Source: Planctomycetota bacterium
GTDB lineage: Bacteria; Planctomycetota; Planctomycetia; Gemmatales; Gemmataceae
DNA: 44,150 nucleotides
Assembly (NCBI GenBank): GCA_021324515.1
Contig: JAJPIY010000240.1
Span: forward strand, 1-44,150
Reading direction: 5' to 3'
In this document: piece after piece, positions 1 through 7,751 of the stretch
Position numbering within the stretch: the first letter of the stretch is position 1
How the letters are laid out: each line of letters opens with the position of its first letter
The notes under the pieces: generated by a model
Databases searched by the model: none
Told to the model about the DNA's origin: nothing
Seen by the model: only the letters and a program-made list of their open reading frames with translations
Program-made: the position numbers and the translations under genes

Positions 1-1191
1 ACGATCCTCACGGCGCCGGCGAAAATTCGCCTTGTCGTCGTCAAGGTGATGACCAGTGAACCCGGGCTGTATGGGCTCGGCTGTGCTACTTTCACGCAGC
101 GGCCGCGTGTTGTCGAGACTGCTGTGGACAAGTACCTCAAGCCGTTCCTTCTCGGCAAAGATCCGCTGCAAATCGAAGACATCTGGCAAGCCTCGTTTGT
201 GTCGTCCTATTGGCGCAACGGCCCGGTGTTGAACAACGCCATCAGCGGCGTGGACATGGCCTTGTGGGACATTCTCGGCAAACGGGCCGGCATGCCGGTC
301 TATCAACTGCTCGGCGGCAAGTGCCGCAAGGCCGTCGATGTGTATCGTCATGCCGGCGGCGCCACTTTCCAGGAAGTCGAGAAGAACGTCCGTCGATTCA
401 TGGAACAGGGCTATCGCTACGTTCGCGCCCAGGTCGCCATCCCCGGCTATGCGACTTATGGCAGTACACTCAAGTCCGACACGACGAGCAGCCGTCGCCC
501 GCACGTTTGGGAGCCGAGTTACTACGTCCGCACCGTGCCGCGCCTTTTCGAACACCTCCGCAAGCAACTCGGCGACGAAGTCGAGCTGCTGCACGATGTG
601 CATGAACGGGTGCCGCCCATCCTCGCCCTACGCTTGGCCAAGGACCTCGAACCCTATCGCCTGTTTTTCCTCGAAGATCCGTTCAGCCCCGAGGACGTCG
701 GCTACTTCACGCATTTGCGGCAGCAAACGACGACTCCAATTGCGATGGGCGAACTCTTCAATAATCCCAACGAATGGCTGCCGCTGGTATCCGGCCGATT
801 AATCGATTTTATTCGTATCCACATCTCGCAAGTGGGTGGATTGTCGATGGCTCGCAAGATCACGGCCCTGTGTGAGTTCTTTGCCGTCCGCACGGCCTGG
901 CACGGCCCCGGCGACGTTTCGCCCGTCGGCCATGCCGCCAACGTCCATCTCGATCTGGCAGTCCCTAATTTCGGCATTCAAGAGGCCCGCGACTTTACCC
1001 AGGCGGAGCAGGACGTGTTCCCCGGTTGCCCAACGCTCAAAGACGGATACTACTGGGCCAACGACAAACCGGGCCTGGGCATCGACCTCGATGAGAAGTT
1101 GGCGGCCAAGTTCCCCATCAACGATGATCCGCCCTTCGACATGCAATGGGGCAACCTTCGCCGCCGCGACGGCGCTGTAACGAAGCCGTGA
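1..1191 (+). CDS. ManD-like enolase-superfamily dehydratase (5' end outside window)
   Basis: The open frame runs to base 1 with family-like residues (TILTAPAKIRLVVVKV) before the first GTG/ATG at 46-51, so the gene begins upstream and the track start is an internal codon. The family is mandelate racemase/muconate-lactonising, of the mannonate/altronate dehydratase (RspA-like) type: cytosolic, Mg-dependent removal of water from a sugar acid. Visible active-site signatures are DVHER and LEDPFSPED for metal ligands, MGELFNN for the third acidic ligand, and the ManD-type segment WHGPGDVSPVGHAAN. The C-terminus (DMQWGNLRRRDGAV) looks complete. The exact substrate (D-mannonate, D-gluconate or other) cannot be told from sequence. 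Family assignment is secure; substrate is inference. Confidence 0.9.
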   Translation, partial: TILTAPAKIRLVVVKVMTSEPGLYGLGCATFTQRPRVVETAVDKYLKPFLLGKDPLQIEDIWQASFVSSYWRNGPVLNNAISGVDMALWDILGKRAGMPVYQLLGGKCRKAVDVYRHAGGATFQEVEKNVRRFMEQGYRYVRAQVAIPGYATYGSTLKSDTTSSRRPHVWEPSYYVRTVPRLFEHLRKQLGDEVELLHDVHERVPPILALRLAKDLEPYRLFFLEDPFSPEDVGYFTHLRQQTTTPIAMGELFNNPNEWLPLVSGRLIDFIRIHISQVGGLSMARKITALCEFFAVRTAWHGPGDVSPVGHAANVHLDLAVPNFGIQEARDFTQAEQDVFPGCPTLKDGYYWANDKPGLGIDLDEKLAAKFPINDDPPFDMQWGNLRRRDGAVTKP

Positions 1192-1406
1192 ATTTATACT
1201 GCCCTCGGTTGAATGTGAGCCGCTCTCCCTTCTGTGAGCCGCTCTCCCTTCTGTGAGCCGCCGGGTTTAACCCGGCGGCTCAAAGTATAATCGCCAAGGC
1301 GCCGAGAGGAAAAAGAGCGCAAAAAGGGAAAAACATCGTCTCAAAATATTTTCCTTCCTATGTGCTCTCGGTGTCTTTGATGCCTTGGCGGCCATTTTCT
1401 CCTTAC
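1192..1406. repeat. Intergenic direct repeats and perfect hairpin
   Basis: A 19-bp unit (TGTGAGCCGCTCTCCCTTC) occurs twice in tandem at 1214-1232 and 1233-1251. A third partial copy then runs into a perfect palindrome at 1254-1282, built on GCCGCCGGG-TTTAA-CCCGGCGGC. The region lies between the 3' ends of two convergent genes, so the hairpin could act as a bidirectional terminator. No clear U-tract follows on the plus strand. Related GGCGGGG/CCCCGCC palindromes occur at 7488-7541. No gene was seen here. Confidence 0.75.
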
Positions 1407-2246
1407 TTACAGACAGAGATCGTCGCGGACTTTCTTGCCCTGTTGCAAGAGCGATTCGAGTGCGGCCCGGTCGCCTTGGTGAAGGGCCTCTCGGAAGCAC
1501 CGCAATTGCTCTTCGAAACGGTCCAGGGCGGTCAACAGATGTGTCTGATTGGTGCGGAAGATGGCTGACCACAGGTCTGGTTGTCCAGCAGCAAGGCGGG
1601 TCGTATCGCGGAAGCCGGTAGCAGTCAGATCATACCATTCCGGCGGCAGAATGCCGGCCAACGCAGCGGAGAGCAGATGTGGCAGATGACTGGTAAGGGC
1701 CAGAGCACGGTCGTGTTCATCAGCGTCCATCACTTGCACCCGCGCTCCCAGCGACCTCCAGAAAGCGCAAATTCGTGACAAGGCGTTGTCCGTTGTTCCA
1801 GGGGGCGGAGTGACAATCACCAGCCTTCCCTCCAGCAGATGGGCGCTGGCATGGGCCAGTCCGTGTTTCTCCGAGCCGGCAAGAGGATGGCTGCCGACAA
1901 ACTCGACGCCGGAGGGCAATCGACCATTCACGTCTCGGAGAATGGCCGCTTTCGTGCTGCCGGTGTCGCTCAGCAGCGTACTGGGGCGACAATGGGCCGA
2001 CACTTCAACCGCCTGAGCAGCGATCCCGTCAACCGGAGTACAGAACAAAATAAGGTCGGCGTAAGCGGCGGCGGTCAGGTCGGCATGGGCGTCATCAATT
2101 ATGCCATCTCGGAGGGCGCGAGTCCGCGTTTCTGCTTGTCGATCAATGCCGATGATGCGCGTGGCGACGCCCCGCCGCCGCGCTGCTAAAGCGATGGAGC
2201 CGCCGATTAAACCGACGCCGACGATTGCCAAGGTGTTGATGCCCAT
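1407..2246 (-). CDS. tyrA: Prephenate/arogenate dehydrogenase
   Basis: This 279-aa protein of the TyrA family catalyses NAD(P)-dependent oxidative decarboxylation of prephenate (or arogenate) in cytosolic tyrosine synthesis. The N-terminal Rossmann fold shows VGVGLIGGS at residues 9-17 (GxGxxG). Family motifs LSDTGSTK and GSHPLAGSEKHG, which includes the conserved HP region of the active site, follow. The C-terminal half is helical as in TyrA dimerisation domains. There is no ACT or chorismate-mutase domain, so it is the short monofunctional form. The ATG at 2246 is preceded by GAGGA, which overlaps the TAG stop of the upstream esterase gene 8 bp away, suggesting co-transcription and coupled translation. 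Confidence 0.93.
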   Translation of the reverse strand: MGINTLAIVGVGLIGGSIALAARRRGVATRIIGIDRQAETRTRALRDGIIDDAHADLTAAAYADLILFCTPVDGIAAQAVEVSAHCRPSTLLSDTGSTKAAILRDVNGRLPSGVEFVGSHPLAGSEKHGLAHASAHLLEGRLVIVTPPPGTTDNALSRICAFWRSLGARVQVMDADEHDRALALTSHLPHLLSAALAGILPPEWYDLTATGFRDTTRLAAGQPDLWSAIFRTNQTHLLTALDRFEEQLRCFREALHQGDRAALESLLQQGKKVRDDLCL

Positions 2247-2254
2247 GCTGTCCT

Positions 2255-3760
2255 CTAGCGTAGTTGGGTACGCCGGAAACGATCGGCCATTTCACGAGCA
2301 ATGCGGTCGAGGATGGCCTTATCGCGCAAGCCGTGATCGCGGCCCGGATGGATCTCAACAACGGCGTCGCTGCCCAGCCGCGCCAACGATTCTTTCAGCC
2401 GCCGCACCGCACCGTCAAGATAAAACGTGTCTGCACCGCCCGTCCAGATGTGCAGTTTACCAGCCAGTTTGGGGGCCAGCGTTTTCCAATGGCTTTCCAG
2501 GACAATACGGATATCGTAACACTCCCAAGCCTTCGCCGTTTCTGGATCAATCGTGCCGGTGGCGCGGTCCCAGAGCTTGCGCGGCCGGCCGTCGGGGCCG
2601 CGCGGCGAAAACACCGCCTCGAACGAACCCAGCTGTCCGCCGTGGCCCATCACTTCTTCCATGTCGGAAAAGGTGCGGTAAAAGAGGACCGGCTTGCTGT
2701 GCAGTCGAGCGATTGGCCGTTTCTCGCCGCGCGCATCCAAGAAGATATTGGCGTCCGGCTTGGTGAGGTCGATCCCCTGAAAATCGCGGAAATCGACCGG
2801 GTCCGGCGAAGTAGACCAGACGCCGTTGAAATGATCAGGATAGGTGATCTGCAACCAGAGGCTGCTCCACCCTCCGGACGAGTGCCCCGTCACGAAGCGC
2901 GCCTGGCCGGTGCCGATGCCGCGATACTTGGCTTCGAGATACGGAATCAACTCTTCAATGAGGGCGCGGCCGCAGGGGCCGTTGTTGGCCGAATCGGCGA
3001 AGACGTGATGGCCAAAACGGCAGCTCGGATCGAGGACCACGTAAATCATCTCGATACCGGCCACGTTGGTGGCGTCACGTTGCGCAGCGGCGTGAGCAGT
3101 CCAGTGCGTGCCGCCGAAACCGGGGACCTCGTAGACCACCGGATAACGCCGCTGCGGCTCGGTCGTAAACGAACGCGGCAGCACCACGCCGGCCCGCAAA
3201 TGTGTCGAGCGCCCGTGGAAAGCGGTCAACAGCTTGCTCTCGAGGTCCACCAGCTTGACGCGCTCCGTTTCTATGAAAGGGGGCGATTTGTAGACTTGAT
3301 CGATCCGTAATTCGATCGGGCCGGTTGTGGCACCGTCCAGTTCGCGGCGGAGGGTGCGGCTGTAACCGTTGCCCTCGGCGGTGCTGAAGCTGCGTTCGCC
3401 GCGGTCGAAGTCCATGACGGCCTGGATCGAGTACGTCGCTTTCGGCGTCTTGTCCATTGTTGCTGGAAAGCCCAATGACTTCCCATCGAGGACAAGCGGT
3501 TGACCGGGCTGCCAATCCTTCACGTCCTTGGCGAAGAACGGATCAGGATGAAACCAGTCGGGACCGGGGCGCAGCTCCTTCACGTCTTGCTTGAAGAGCA
3601 TGACATAAACGCGGCCGGTGAACGGCTGGGTGGAAACCTGTCGATCGAAAGTAAGGCGGAACTCCAGCGGCCGCGCTTGCGCCAAGGCGGAAACAGGCGT
3701 CAGAACAAGCAGCACAGACGCAAGTCGCACAAGAAGATAACAAATCGGCGAGGGCATCAT
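2255..3760 (-). CDS. Exported alpha/beta-hydrolase, esterase-D-like
   Basis: The ORF track begins at 3859, but residues 34-35 (MM) open a clear signal peptide (MMPSPICYLLVRLASVLLVLTPVSALAQA), so I place the start at 3760, giving about 501 aa. The mature protein has an N-terminal beta-rich domain (about residues 25-200) and then a PF00756-like esterase domain. The nucleophile elbow is GHSSGGWSS; likely acid and histidine are in GGADTFYLDGA and HPGRDHGL, completing a Ser-Asp-His triad. Family members hydrolyse acyl esters such as those on polysaccharides or glutathione; the substrate here is unknown. It probably acts in the periplasm. It lies 8 bp upstream of tyrA on the same strand, although their functions are unrelated. 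Confidence 0.82.
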   Translation of the reverse strand: MMPSPICYLLVRLASVLLVLTPVSALAQARPLEFRLTFDRQVSTQPFTGRVYVMLFKQDVKELRPGPDWFHPDPFFAKDVKDWQPGQPLVLDGKSLGFPATMDKTPKATYSIQAVMDFDRGERSFSTAEGNGYSRTLRRELDGATTGPIELRIDQVYKSPPFIETERVKLVDLESKLLTAFHGRSTHLRAGVVLPRSFTTEPQRRYPVVYEVPGFGGTHWTAHAAAQRDATNVAGIEMIYVVLDPSCRFGHHVFADSANNGPCGRALIEELIPYLEAKYRGIGTGQARFVTGHSSGGWSSLWLQITYPDHFNGVWSTSPDPVDFRDFQGIDLTKPDANIFLDARGEKRPIARLHSKPVLFYRTFSDMEEVMGHGGQLGSFEAVFSPRGPDGRPRKLWDRATGTIDPETAKAWECYDIRIVLESHWKTLAPKLAGKLHIWTGGADTFYLDGAVRRLKESLARLGSDAVVEIHPGRDHGLRDKAILDRIAREMADRFRRTQLR

Positions 3761-3853
3761 GAGAAATTCCAAGAGGTCCGAGGTCAGAAAAACGGAGGGT
3801 CTTATTGTAGCTCTCCCAACCGTACCGCAACAGACGAATCCTTTACGTGGTTT

Positions 3854-3996
3854 TGCCACTACATTAAGACGAGCGGGGTTGCGTCCGAATGAGGGGCGAG
3901 CGGGGGGTGTGAACCCCCCGGTAGCACAACCGGGGGGTTCACACCTCCCGCTCGCTGGGACATACGCCCCCTCCTCGTCTCAATAATGTAGTGGCA
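3854..3996. repeat. Nested inverted-repeat element, MITE-like
   Basis: The outer arms TGCCACTACATT (3854-3865) and AATGTAGTGGCA (3985-3996) are perfect inverted repeats. Inside them come AAGACGAG and its imperfect inverse near 3971-3980, then an inner pair of 26-bp arms (3897-3922 and 3929-3954) with a single mismatch around a six-base loop. The segment 3870-3884 (CGAGCGGGGTTGCG) matches the repeat family at 7574-7640 and 22170-22275. There is no ORF with a transposase motif, and I did not see an obvious target-site duplication. It could be a miniature inverted-repeat element or a composite REP-type repeat. Confidence 0.7.
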
Positions 3997-4064
3997 GGAT
4001 CTCCTTTACGCTGGCGCCCCTTCGAGGGAGCCTGGCGTCTTGCAGAGCGGTCCCCATATACGGG

Positions 4065-4093
4065 TTGAGAACCCTGGCGCTCGCTGATAGGAT
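4065..4093 (+). promoter_or_regulatory. Candidate sigma70-type promoter for tatC
   Basis: TTGAGA (4065-4070) and TAGGAT (4088-4093) are separated by 17 bp. They match five of six and four of six consensus positions and lie about 70 bp before the chosen tatC start. This is pattern matching only; housekeeping promoter preferences in planctomycetes are less well defined. Confidence 0.4.
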
Positions 4094-4165
4094 TATTTCC
4101 GTGGCGATTGGACCAGCCGAATCTTTCTCTCTCCCTGCGGCCACATACCTACTTTGGAAATGACG

Positions 4166-5341
4166 ATGAGCAGCAACGGCACGGTACATGATCCCGAAGA
4201 TTATTTCGCCGATACCCGCATGACTTTCGGCGACCACCTGGAAGAGCTGCGCCAACATCTTTGGCGCGCCTTTGCCGGCTTTGTAGTGGCCCTGATGTTT
4301 AGCTTTTTTATCGGCAAATATGCTGTCGATTTCATCACCGCTCCTGTCAAAGAACAGCTGCGCGCCTTTTACAATCGCCGCGTCGAAAAGACGATGAAGG
4401 AACTGCAAAACGATCCTACTCTTCAGAAAATCAACAAGCCGACCGGTTTCACCAAGGTTTATTTTCTCCGCGATCAATTGCAAGCCGCCTTAAAGGGCGC
4501 TCCCCGCGCAGAACTCGAAAAGTTCAAACATCCCATCCTGCGCCGCGATGAGGCAGGCAGCGACGAGGCCTCGATTGTCAGCCGATTAGTAGGCGGCGCA
4601 GGCGACAAGGACCAGCCTGGAGAAGACGAAGAAATAGTCTCCGAAGAAGCCCTCGTTCCCCTCTGGATTGCCTATGGCGAGCCGCTCAAGGCCGCGGGCC
4701 TGCTTCAGGAAGCGACGCGCATCGTCGGCGATTTCGATAGCATGACGACGTTGAACATCATGGAAGCGTTCATGGTATGGTTCAAGGTGTGCCTGGTGTG
4801 CGGCTTCATTCTCGGCAGTCCGTGGATTTTCTGGCAGATCTGGATGTTCGTAGCTGCTGGACTGTATCCGCACGAGAAACGCCTGGTCCACGTGTATCTG
4901 CCGATCAGTCTGGGACTGTTCTTGACAGGCGTCTTGATGTGCGAGTTTCTCGTCATTCCGCGTGCCATCGAAGCGCTGTTGTGGTTCAACGAATGGCTCG
5001 GCTTCAAGCCAGATATGCGGCTGAACGAATGGCTCAGCTTCGCTATCTGGATGCCGTTGATCTTCGGCCTCTCGTTCCAAACGCCGTTGGTCATGATGTT
5101 CTTGGCCAAATTGGGCATTGTCGATACCAATTCCTTCCGCAGCAAACGCCGCATGGCTTGGATGGTCCTCGCCGTTTTTGCGGCCATTATCACGCCGACG
5201 CCAGACGCCTTGACAATGCTATTTTTGTGGCTGCCGATGTGCCTGCTCTTCGAGTTCGGCATCTGGTTGGTCAAGCTGTCCTCGCCGGAAACCGAGCTGG
5301 GAGAAGACGTACCCGATTCGGAAGAATTGATCGAGGTGTGA
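4166..5341 (+). CDS. tatC: Sec-independent (Tat) translocase subunit TatC, long form
   Basis: TatC is the multi-spanning receptor that binds twin-arginine signal peptides for export of folded proteins. The diagnostic segment MTFGDHLEELRQHLWRAF stands just before transmembrane helix 1. Later helices include the stretch around FILGSPWIFWQIWMFV and a C-terminal IITPTPDALTMLFLWLP region typical of TatC helices 5-6. The track start is TTG; ATG codons at 4160 and 4166 are better, and GGAA at 4156-4159 favours 4166 (391 aa). The protein is much longer than the usual roughly 250 aa because helices 1 and 2 are separated by about 150 mostly charged residues. The last bases overlap the next gene (GTGTGA). 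No tatA/B gene was seen in the window. Confidence 0.93.
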   Translation: MSSNGTVHDPEDYFADTRMTFGDHLEELRQHLWRAFAGFVVALMFSFFIGKYAVDFITAPVKEQLRAFYNRRVEKTMKELQNDPTLQKINKPTGFTKVYFLRDQLQAALKGAPRAELEKFKHPILRRDEAGSDEASIVSRLVGGAGDKDQPGEDEEIVSEEALVPLWIAYGEPLKAAGLLQEATRIVGDFDSMTTLNIMEAFMVWFKVCLVCGFILGSPWIFWQIWMFVAAGLYPHEKRLVHVYLPISLGLFLTGVLMCEFLVIPRAIEALLWFNEWLGFKPDMRLNEWLSFAIWMPLIFGLSFQTPLVMMFLAKLGIVDTNSFRSKRRMAWMVLAVFAAIITPTPDALTMLFLWLPMCLLFEFGIWLVKLSSPETELGEDVPDSEELIEV

Positions 5342-6933
5342 ATATATCTCAAGTCACCTATCCTGTGGCCCTTGTCGGCGCCGGTCCTGGTCATCCAGGC
5401 TTGTTGACGCTGCGCGCCGTGGAATTGCTGGAGCGTGCCGATCTGGTTCTGTATGACCGCCTGGTCCCTGTTCGTCTGCTCGACCATGTCCCGGAAAGCG
5501 CACGGCGGATTTGCGTGGATTCCCTGCACGGGACGCATCCGGAGCGTTGGCCGGAGATCTATCAGCTCATGATCGATGCCGCGCGACAGGGGCAGCGGGT
5601 GGTCCGACTCAAGGGCGGCGATCCATTCGTATTCGGCCGCGGTGGGGAAGAGGCCGAAGCACTGCAGCGGGCCGGCATTCCCTACGAGATAGTCCCCGGC
5701 GTGACGGCAGCGCTGGGAGCGGGCGCGTTCGCCGGCATTCCCTTGACCCATCGTCAGCATGTTAGCGCCGTGGCCTTCGTCACCGGCCATGAAAAGCCAG
5801 ACAAAAAGGATAGTTTTCTCGACTGGGCGGGCCTGGCCCACTTTCCGGGAACCCTGGTGGTGTACATGGGCATGGCGCGATTGGCCTTTATTGTCGAAAG
5901 ACTGATCGCCCACGGCAAGCCGGCCCAAACGCCGGCCGCCGTCGTCCACTGGGCGACGACGGGGCGGCAGCGCACCGTGACAGCGCCTCTGGCCGAATTG
6001 CCGGCGGCCGTGCAGCAGGCCGGCCTCAAGGCGCCGGCGCTGGTCATCATCGGCTCGGTAGTGAACTTGCGAACAGAGTTGGCTTGGTTCGAATCTCGGC
6101 CGCTCTTGGGCAAGCGCATCCTGGTGACACGTCCACGTCACCAAGCGCGCGAGATGATTGCACGACTGGAAGAACTGGGCGCGGTCGTGGCGCTGCTGCC
6201 GGCGGTAGCGATCCGCGAACCAGCTGACTGGGCACCAGTGGATCAGGCCCTTGCCCATCTTTCTACCTATCAATGGCTTGTCTTCACCAGCGCCAACGGT
6301 GTCGAGGCGCTGATGGGCCGCCTGCGCCAGACAGGCCGCGATCTGCGGGCCTTGGCCGGGGTGCGTCTGGCCGTCATTGGCCCCGGCACGGCCGACGCTT
6401 TGCGCCGCTATCACCTGGAGCCCGATTTAGTCCCGGCTGTTTACGATTCGGAGGGACTGGCTGCCGCCTTGAAAGACCATGTTGCTGGTCAGCGCGTGCT
6501 GCTGGCGCGGGCGGACCGCGGCCGAGAAGTCCTGCGCGAACAGCTGAGCAGTGTGGCCCAGGTCGAACAAATCGCTGTGTATTCCCAAGTGGACGCTATC
6601 CAACCCGGTTCCGAAGCTCTGGAGTTAGTGCGGCGCGGAGACATCGATTACATCACGCTGACCAGTTCCAATATCGCTCGTTCGCTGGTCCGCGCTCTTG
6701 ATGAGGAAGCCTTGCAACGGATTCGTTCGGGCGCGGTGCAGCTGGTGAGCATCAGTCCCGTGACCAGCGCGGCGATTCGAGAAAAGGGATTGCCGGTAGC
6801 GGCCGAGGCACGAGAATCCACTACCGAAGGGGTAGTGCAAGCCCTCCTTGCCCTGAGTGGAGGCGTCCACCTCCTGCGGTGTACTCAGGAGACAACCGCT
6901 CCCCGCTCAGAGAAATATGTCCAGGAAAGCTAG
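5338..6933 (+). CDS. cobA-hemD: Uroporphyrinogen-III C-methyltransferase / uroporphyrinogen-III synthase fusion
   Basis: The track ORF from 4777 runs out of frame through tatC; homology begins only at PVALVGAGPGHPGLLTLRA. I choose the GTG at 5338, which overlaps the tatC stop by four bases, giving 531 aa. Residues 1-250 are SUMT: GAGPGHPG, RLKGGDPFVFGRGGEE, PGVTAALGAGAFAGIPLTHR and VVYMGM, an SAM-dependent methylase making precorrin-2 for siroheme or cobalamin. Residues about 260-520 are HemD (KRILVTRPRHQAREMI, FTSANGVEAL, LTSSNIARSL), which cyclises hydroxymethylbilane to uroporphyrinogen III. Both activities act consecutively at the branch point of tetrapyrrole synthesis in the cytosol. Such fusions are known in several bacterial groups. 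The final 25 residues are not family-like. Confidence 0.92.
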   Translation: MNISQVTYPVALVGAGPGHPGLLTLRAVELLERADLVLYDRLVPVRLLDHVPESARRICVDSLHGTHPERWPEIYQLMIDAARQGQRVVRLKGGDPFVFGRGGEEAEALQRAGIPYEIVPGVTAALGAGAFAGIPLTHRQHVSAVAFVTGHEKPDKKDSFLDWAGLAHFPGTLVVYMGMARLAFIVERLIAHGKPAQTPAAVVHWATTGRQRTVTAPLAELPAAVQQAGLKAPALVIIGSVVNLRTELAWFESRPLLGKRILVTRPRHQAREMIARLEELGAVVALLPAVAIREPADWAPVDQALAHLSTYQWLVFTSANGVEALMGRLRQTGRDLRALAGVRLAVIGPGTADALRRYHLEPDLVPAVYDSEGLAAALKDHVAGQRVLLARADRGREVLREQLSSVAQVEQIAVYSQVDAIQPGSEALELVRRGDIDYITLTSSNIARSLVRALDEEALQRIRSGAVQLVSISPVTSAAIREKGLPVAAEARESTTEGVVQALLALSGGVHLLRCTQETTAPRSEKYVQES

Positions 6934-6964
6934 TGTCCTGAGTTAGAAATTTGTTGATTTAGTC

Positions 6965-6993
6965 TTGCGCTTCTGGGTTTGTCATGGTATCTT
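6965..6993 (+). promoter_or_regulatory. Possible promoter before the short LEPR-type gene
   Basis: TTGCGC (6965-6970) and TATCTT (6988-6993) are separated by 17 bp and end 29 bases before the ATG at 7023. The -35 match is weak. Its position agrees with the start at 7023 rather than the track start at 6984. Confidence 0.3.
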
Positions 6994-7022
6994 TGCCTAA
7001 CTCTGCAAAAAGGAGACAGCTC

Positions 7023-7388
7023 ATGATTCGCTTCTCTTGGTTACGTTCGCTTCGACAGTATCCGCCCCGAATTTTGCCCAAGCGACGAGGCATCGCTGTA
7101 CGGCGAAGGGTCCAGCTGTCGCTGGAGGCGCTGGAAGATCGCGTTACGCCTTCGACGGTGCCGGCCTTCACTGGCCTGACCGTCGCCGTCAGCCACTTTT
7201 TGCCGCCGGACCCATGCATTCAGCAATCGCCGGTCTTCGACCTGAACTTCCAACATCCGCCCGATCCCTGTACGCCGCTGGGGGCGTTGCTAGGCGCCTT
7301 CAACCAGGTCCCACCCTCTGCGATGCATTCGCCGGTGTTCGTTGGGGTGGAGGCGTTCCTGTCCGGCGGCGGCTCGACGGCGAGCTAA
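7023..7388 (+). CDS. Short exported-type protein with LEPR-XLL-like motif
   Basis: The track start at 6984 lacks a ribosome site; the ATG at 7023 follows AAAAAGGAGACAGCTC, a strong Shine-Dalgarno, giving 121 aa. The N-terminus is Arg-rich (MIRFSWLRSLRQYPPR) and carries SLEALEDRVTPST at about residues 34-46. That is the planctomycete N-terminal motif (LEPR-XLL-like) normally found at the front of very large surface or exported proteins. Here only about 75 further residues follow, rich in Pro, Phe and Gly, without a recognisable domain. Possibilities are a small surface protein or a truncated remnant of a longer gene. It ends in GGGSTAS and is followed by the repeat-rich region 7389-7751. Function unknown. 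Confidence 0.7.
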   Translation: MIRFSWLRSLRQYPPRILPKRRGIAVRRRVQLSLEALEDRVTPSTVPAFTGLTVAVSHFLPPDPCIQQSPVFDLNFQHPPDPCTPLGALLGAFNQVPPSAMHSPVFVGVEAFLSGGGSTAS

Positions 7389-7751
7389 GGTTCCGGTCAA
7401 ATTCTGATGAACGGGAAGCGTGGGCAACGAGACGCAAGGACCGATACCTCGCCGAGCGTTTTCGTGCTCACGCTTCCTACTCCCCCTGAGGCGGCGGGGA
7501 TAAACCCCGCTGTAGAGGCGGCGGGGATAAACCCCGCCGCTCGCCTGCACCCACTTGAAACAGGATGCATTCTGGCGAGCGAGGTTGCGCCCAGCGTCCC
7601 GGAGGAATTTTTTCGGGGCGCTGACGCAACCCCGCTCGCCTAAATCGAGAGGCACGCCCTGCTAGCCTGGTAAAATCGGGGCTTTTCCTCATTTCCGACA
7701 CGCTCCTTCGTCGATGAAAACGTCAACTCTCGACTGGAACAGGAGAAGGGA
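7389..7751. repeat. Repeat-rich intergenic region
   Basis: This 363-bp gap carries three elements. GGAAGCGTG (7414-7422) and CACGCTTCC (7469-7477) form an inverted pair. Two direct copies of a 27-bp unit built on GGCGGGGATAAACCCCGC stand at 7488-7514 and 7515-7541; each is palindromic. An imperfect long inverted repeat at 7574-7640 has arms of the GGCGAGCGGGGTTGCG family that recurs at 22170-22275 and, in part, near 3870. The acyltransferase ribosome site (AGGAGAAGGG) is at 7741-7750. No credible gene was seen. Confidence 0.75.

Larger units (their letters stand above)
3761..4165. other. Divergent intergenic region between esterase and tatC
   Basis: This 405-bp gap holds a nested inverted-repeat element (3854-3996) and candidate promoters for both neighbours. 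For the minus-strand esterase, TACAAT (plus-strand ATTGTA, 3804-3809) is a possible -10. For tatC see the separate promoter entry. The ORF-track extension of the esterase into this gap and the short ORFs 3759-3986(+) and 3980-4483(-) have no recognisable protein character. Confidence 0.6.

Noticed and set aside
2264-3310. 348-aa plus-strand ORF
   Set aside because: Antisense to the esterase gene with its clear catalytic motifs; a high-GC shadow.
4777-5337. N-terminal extension of the SUMT-HemD ORF (track start 4777)
   Set aside because: It runs in another frame through tatC, and the sequence before PVALVGAG has no family character; the GTG at 5338 fits better.
4705-6414. 569-aa minus-strand ORF
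   Set aside because: Antisense to tatC and cobA-hemD, whose families are certain; translation is low-complexity with no domain.
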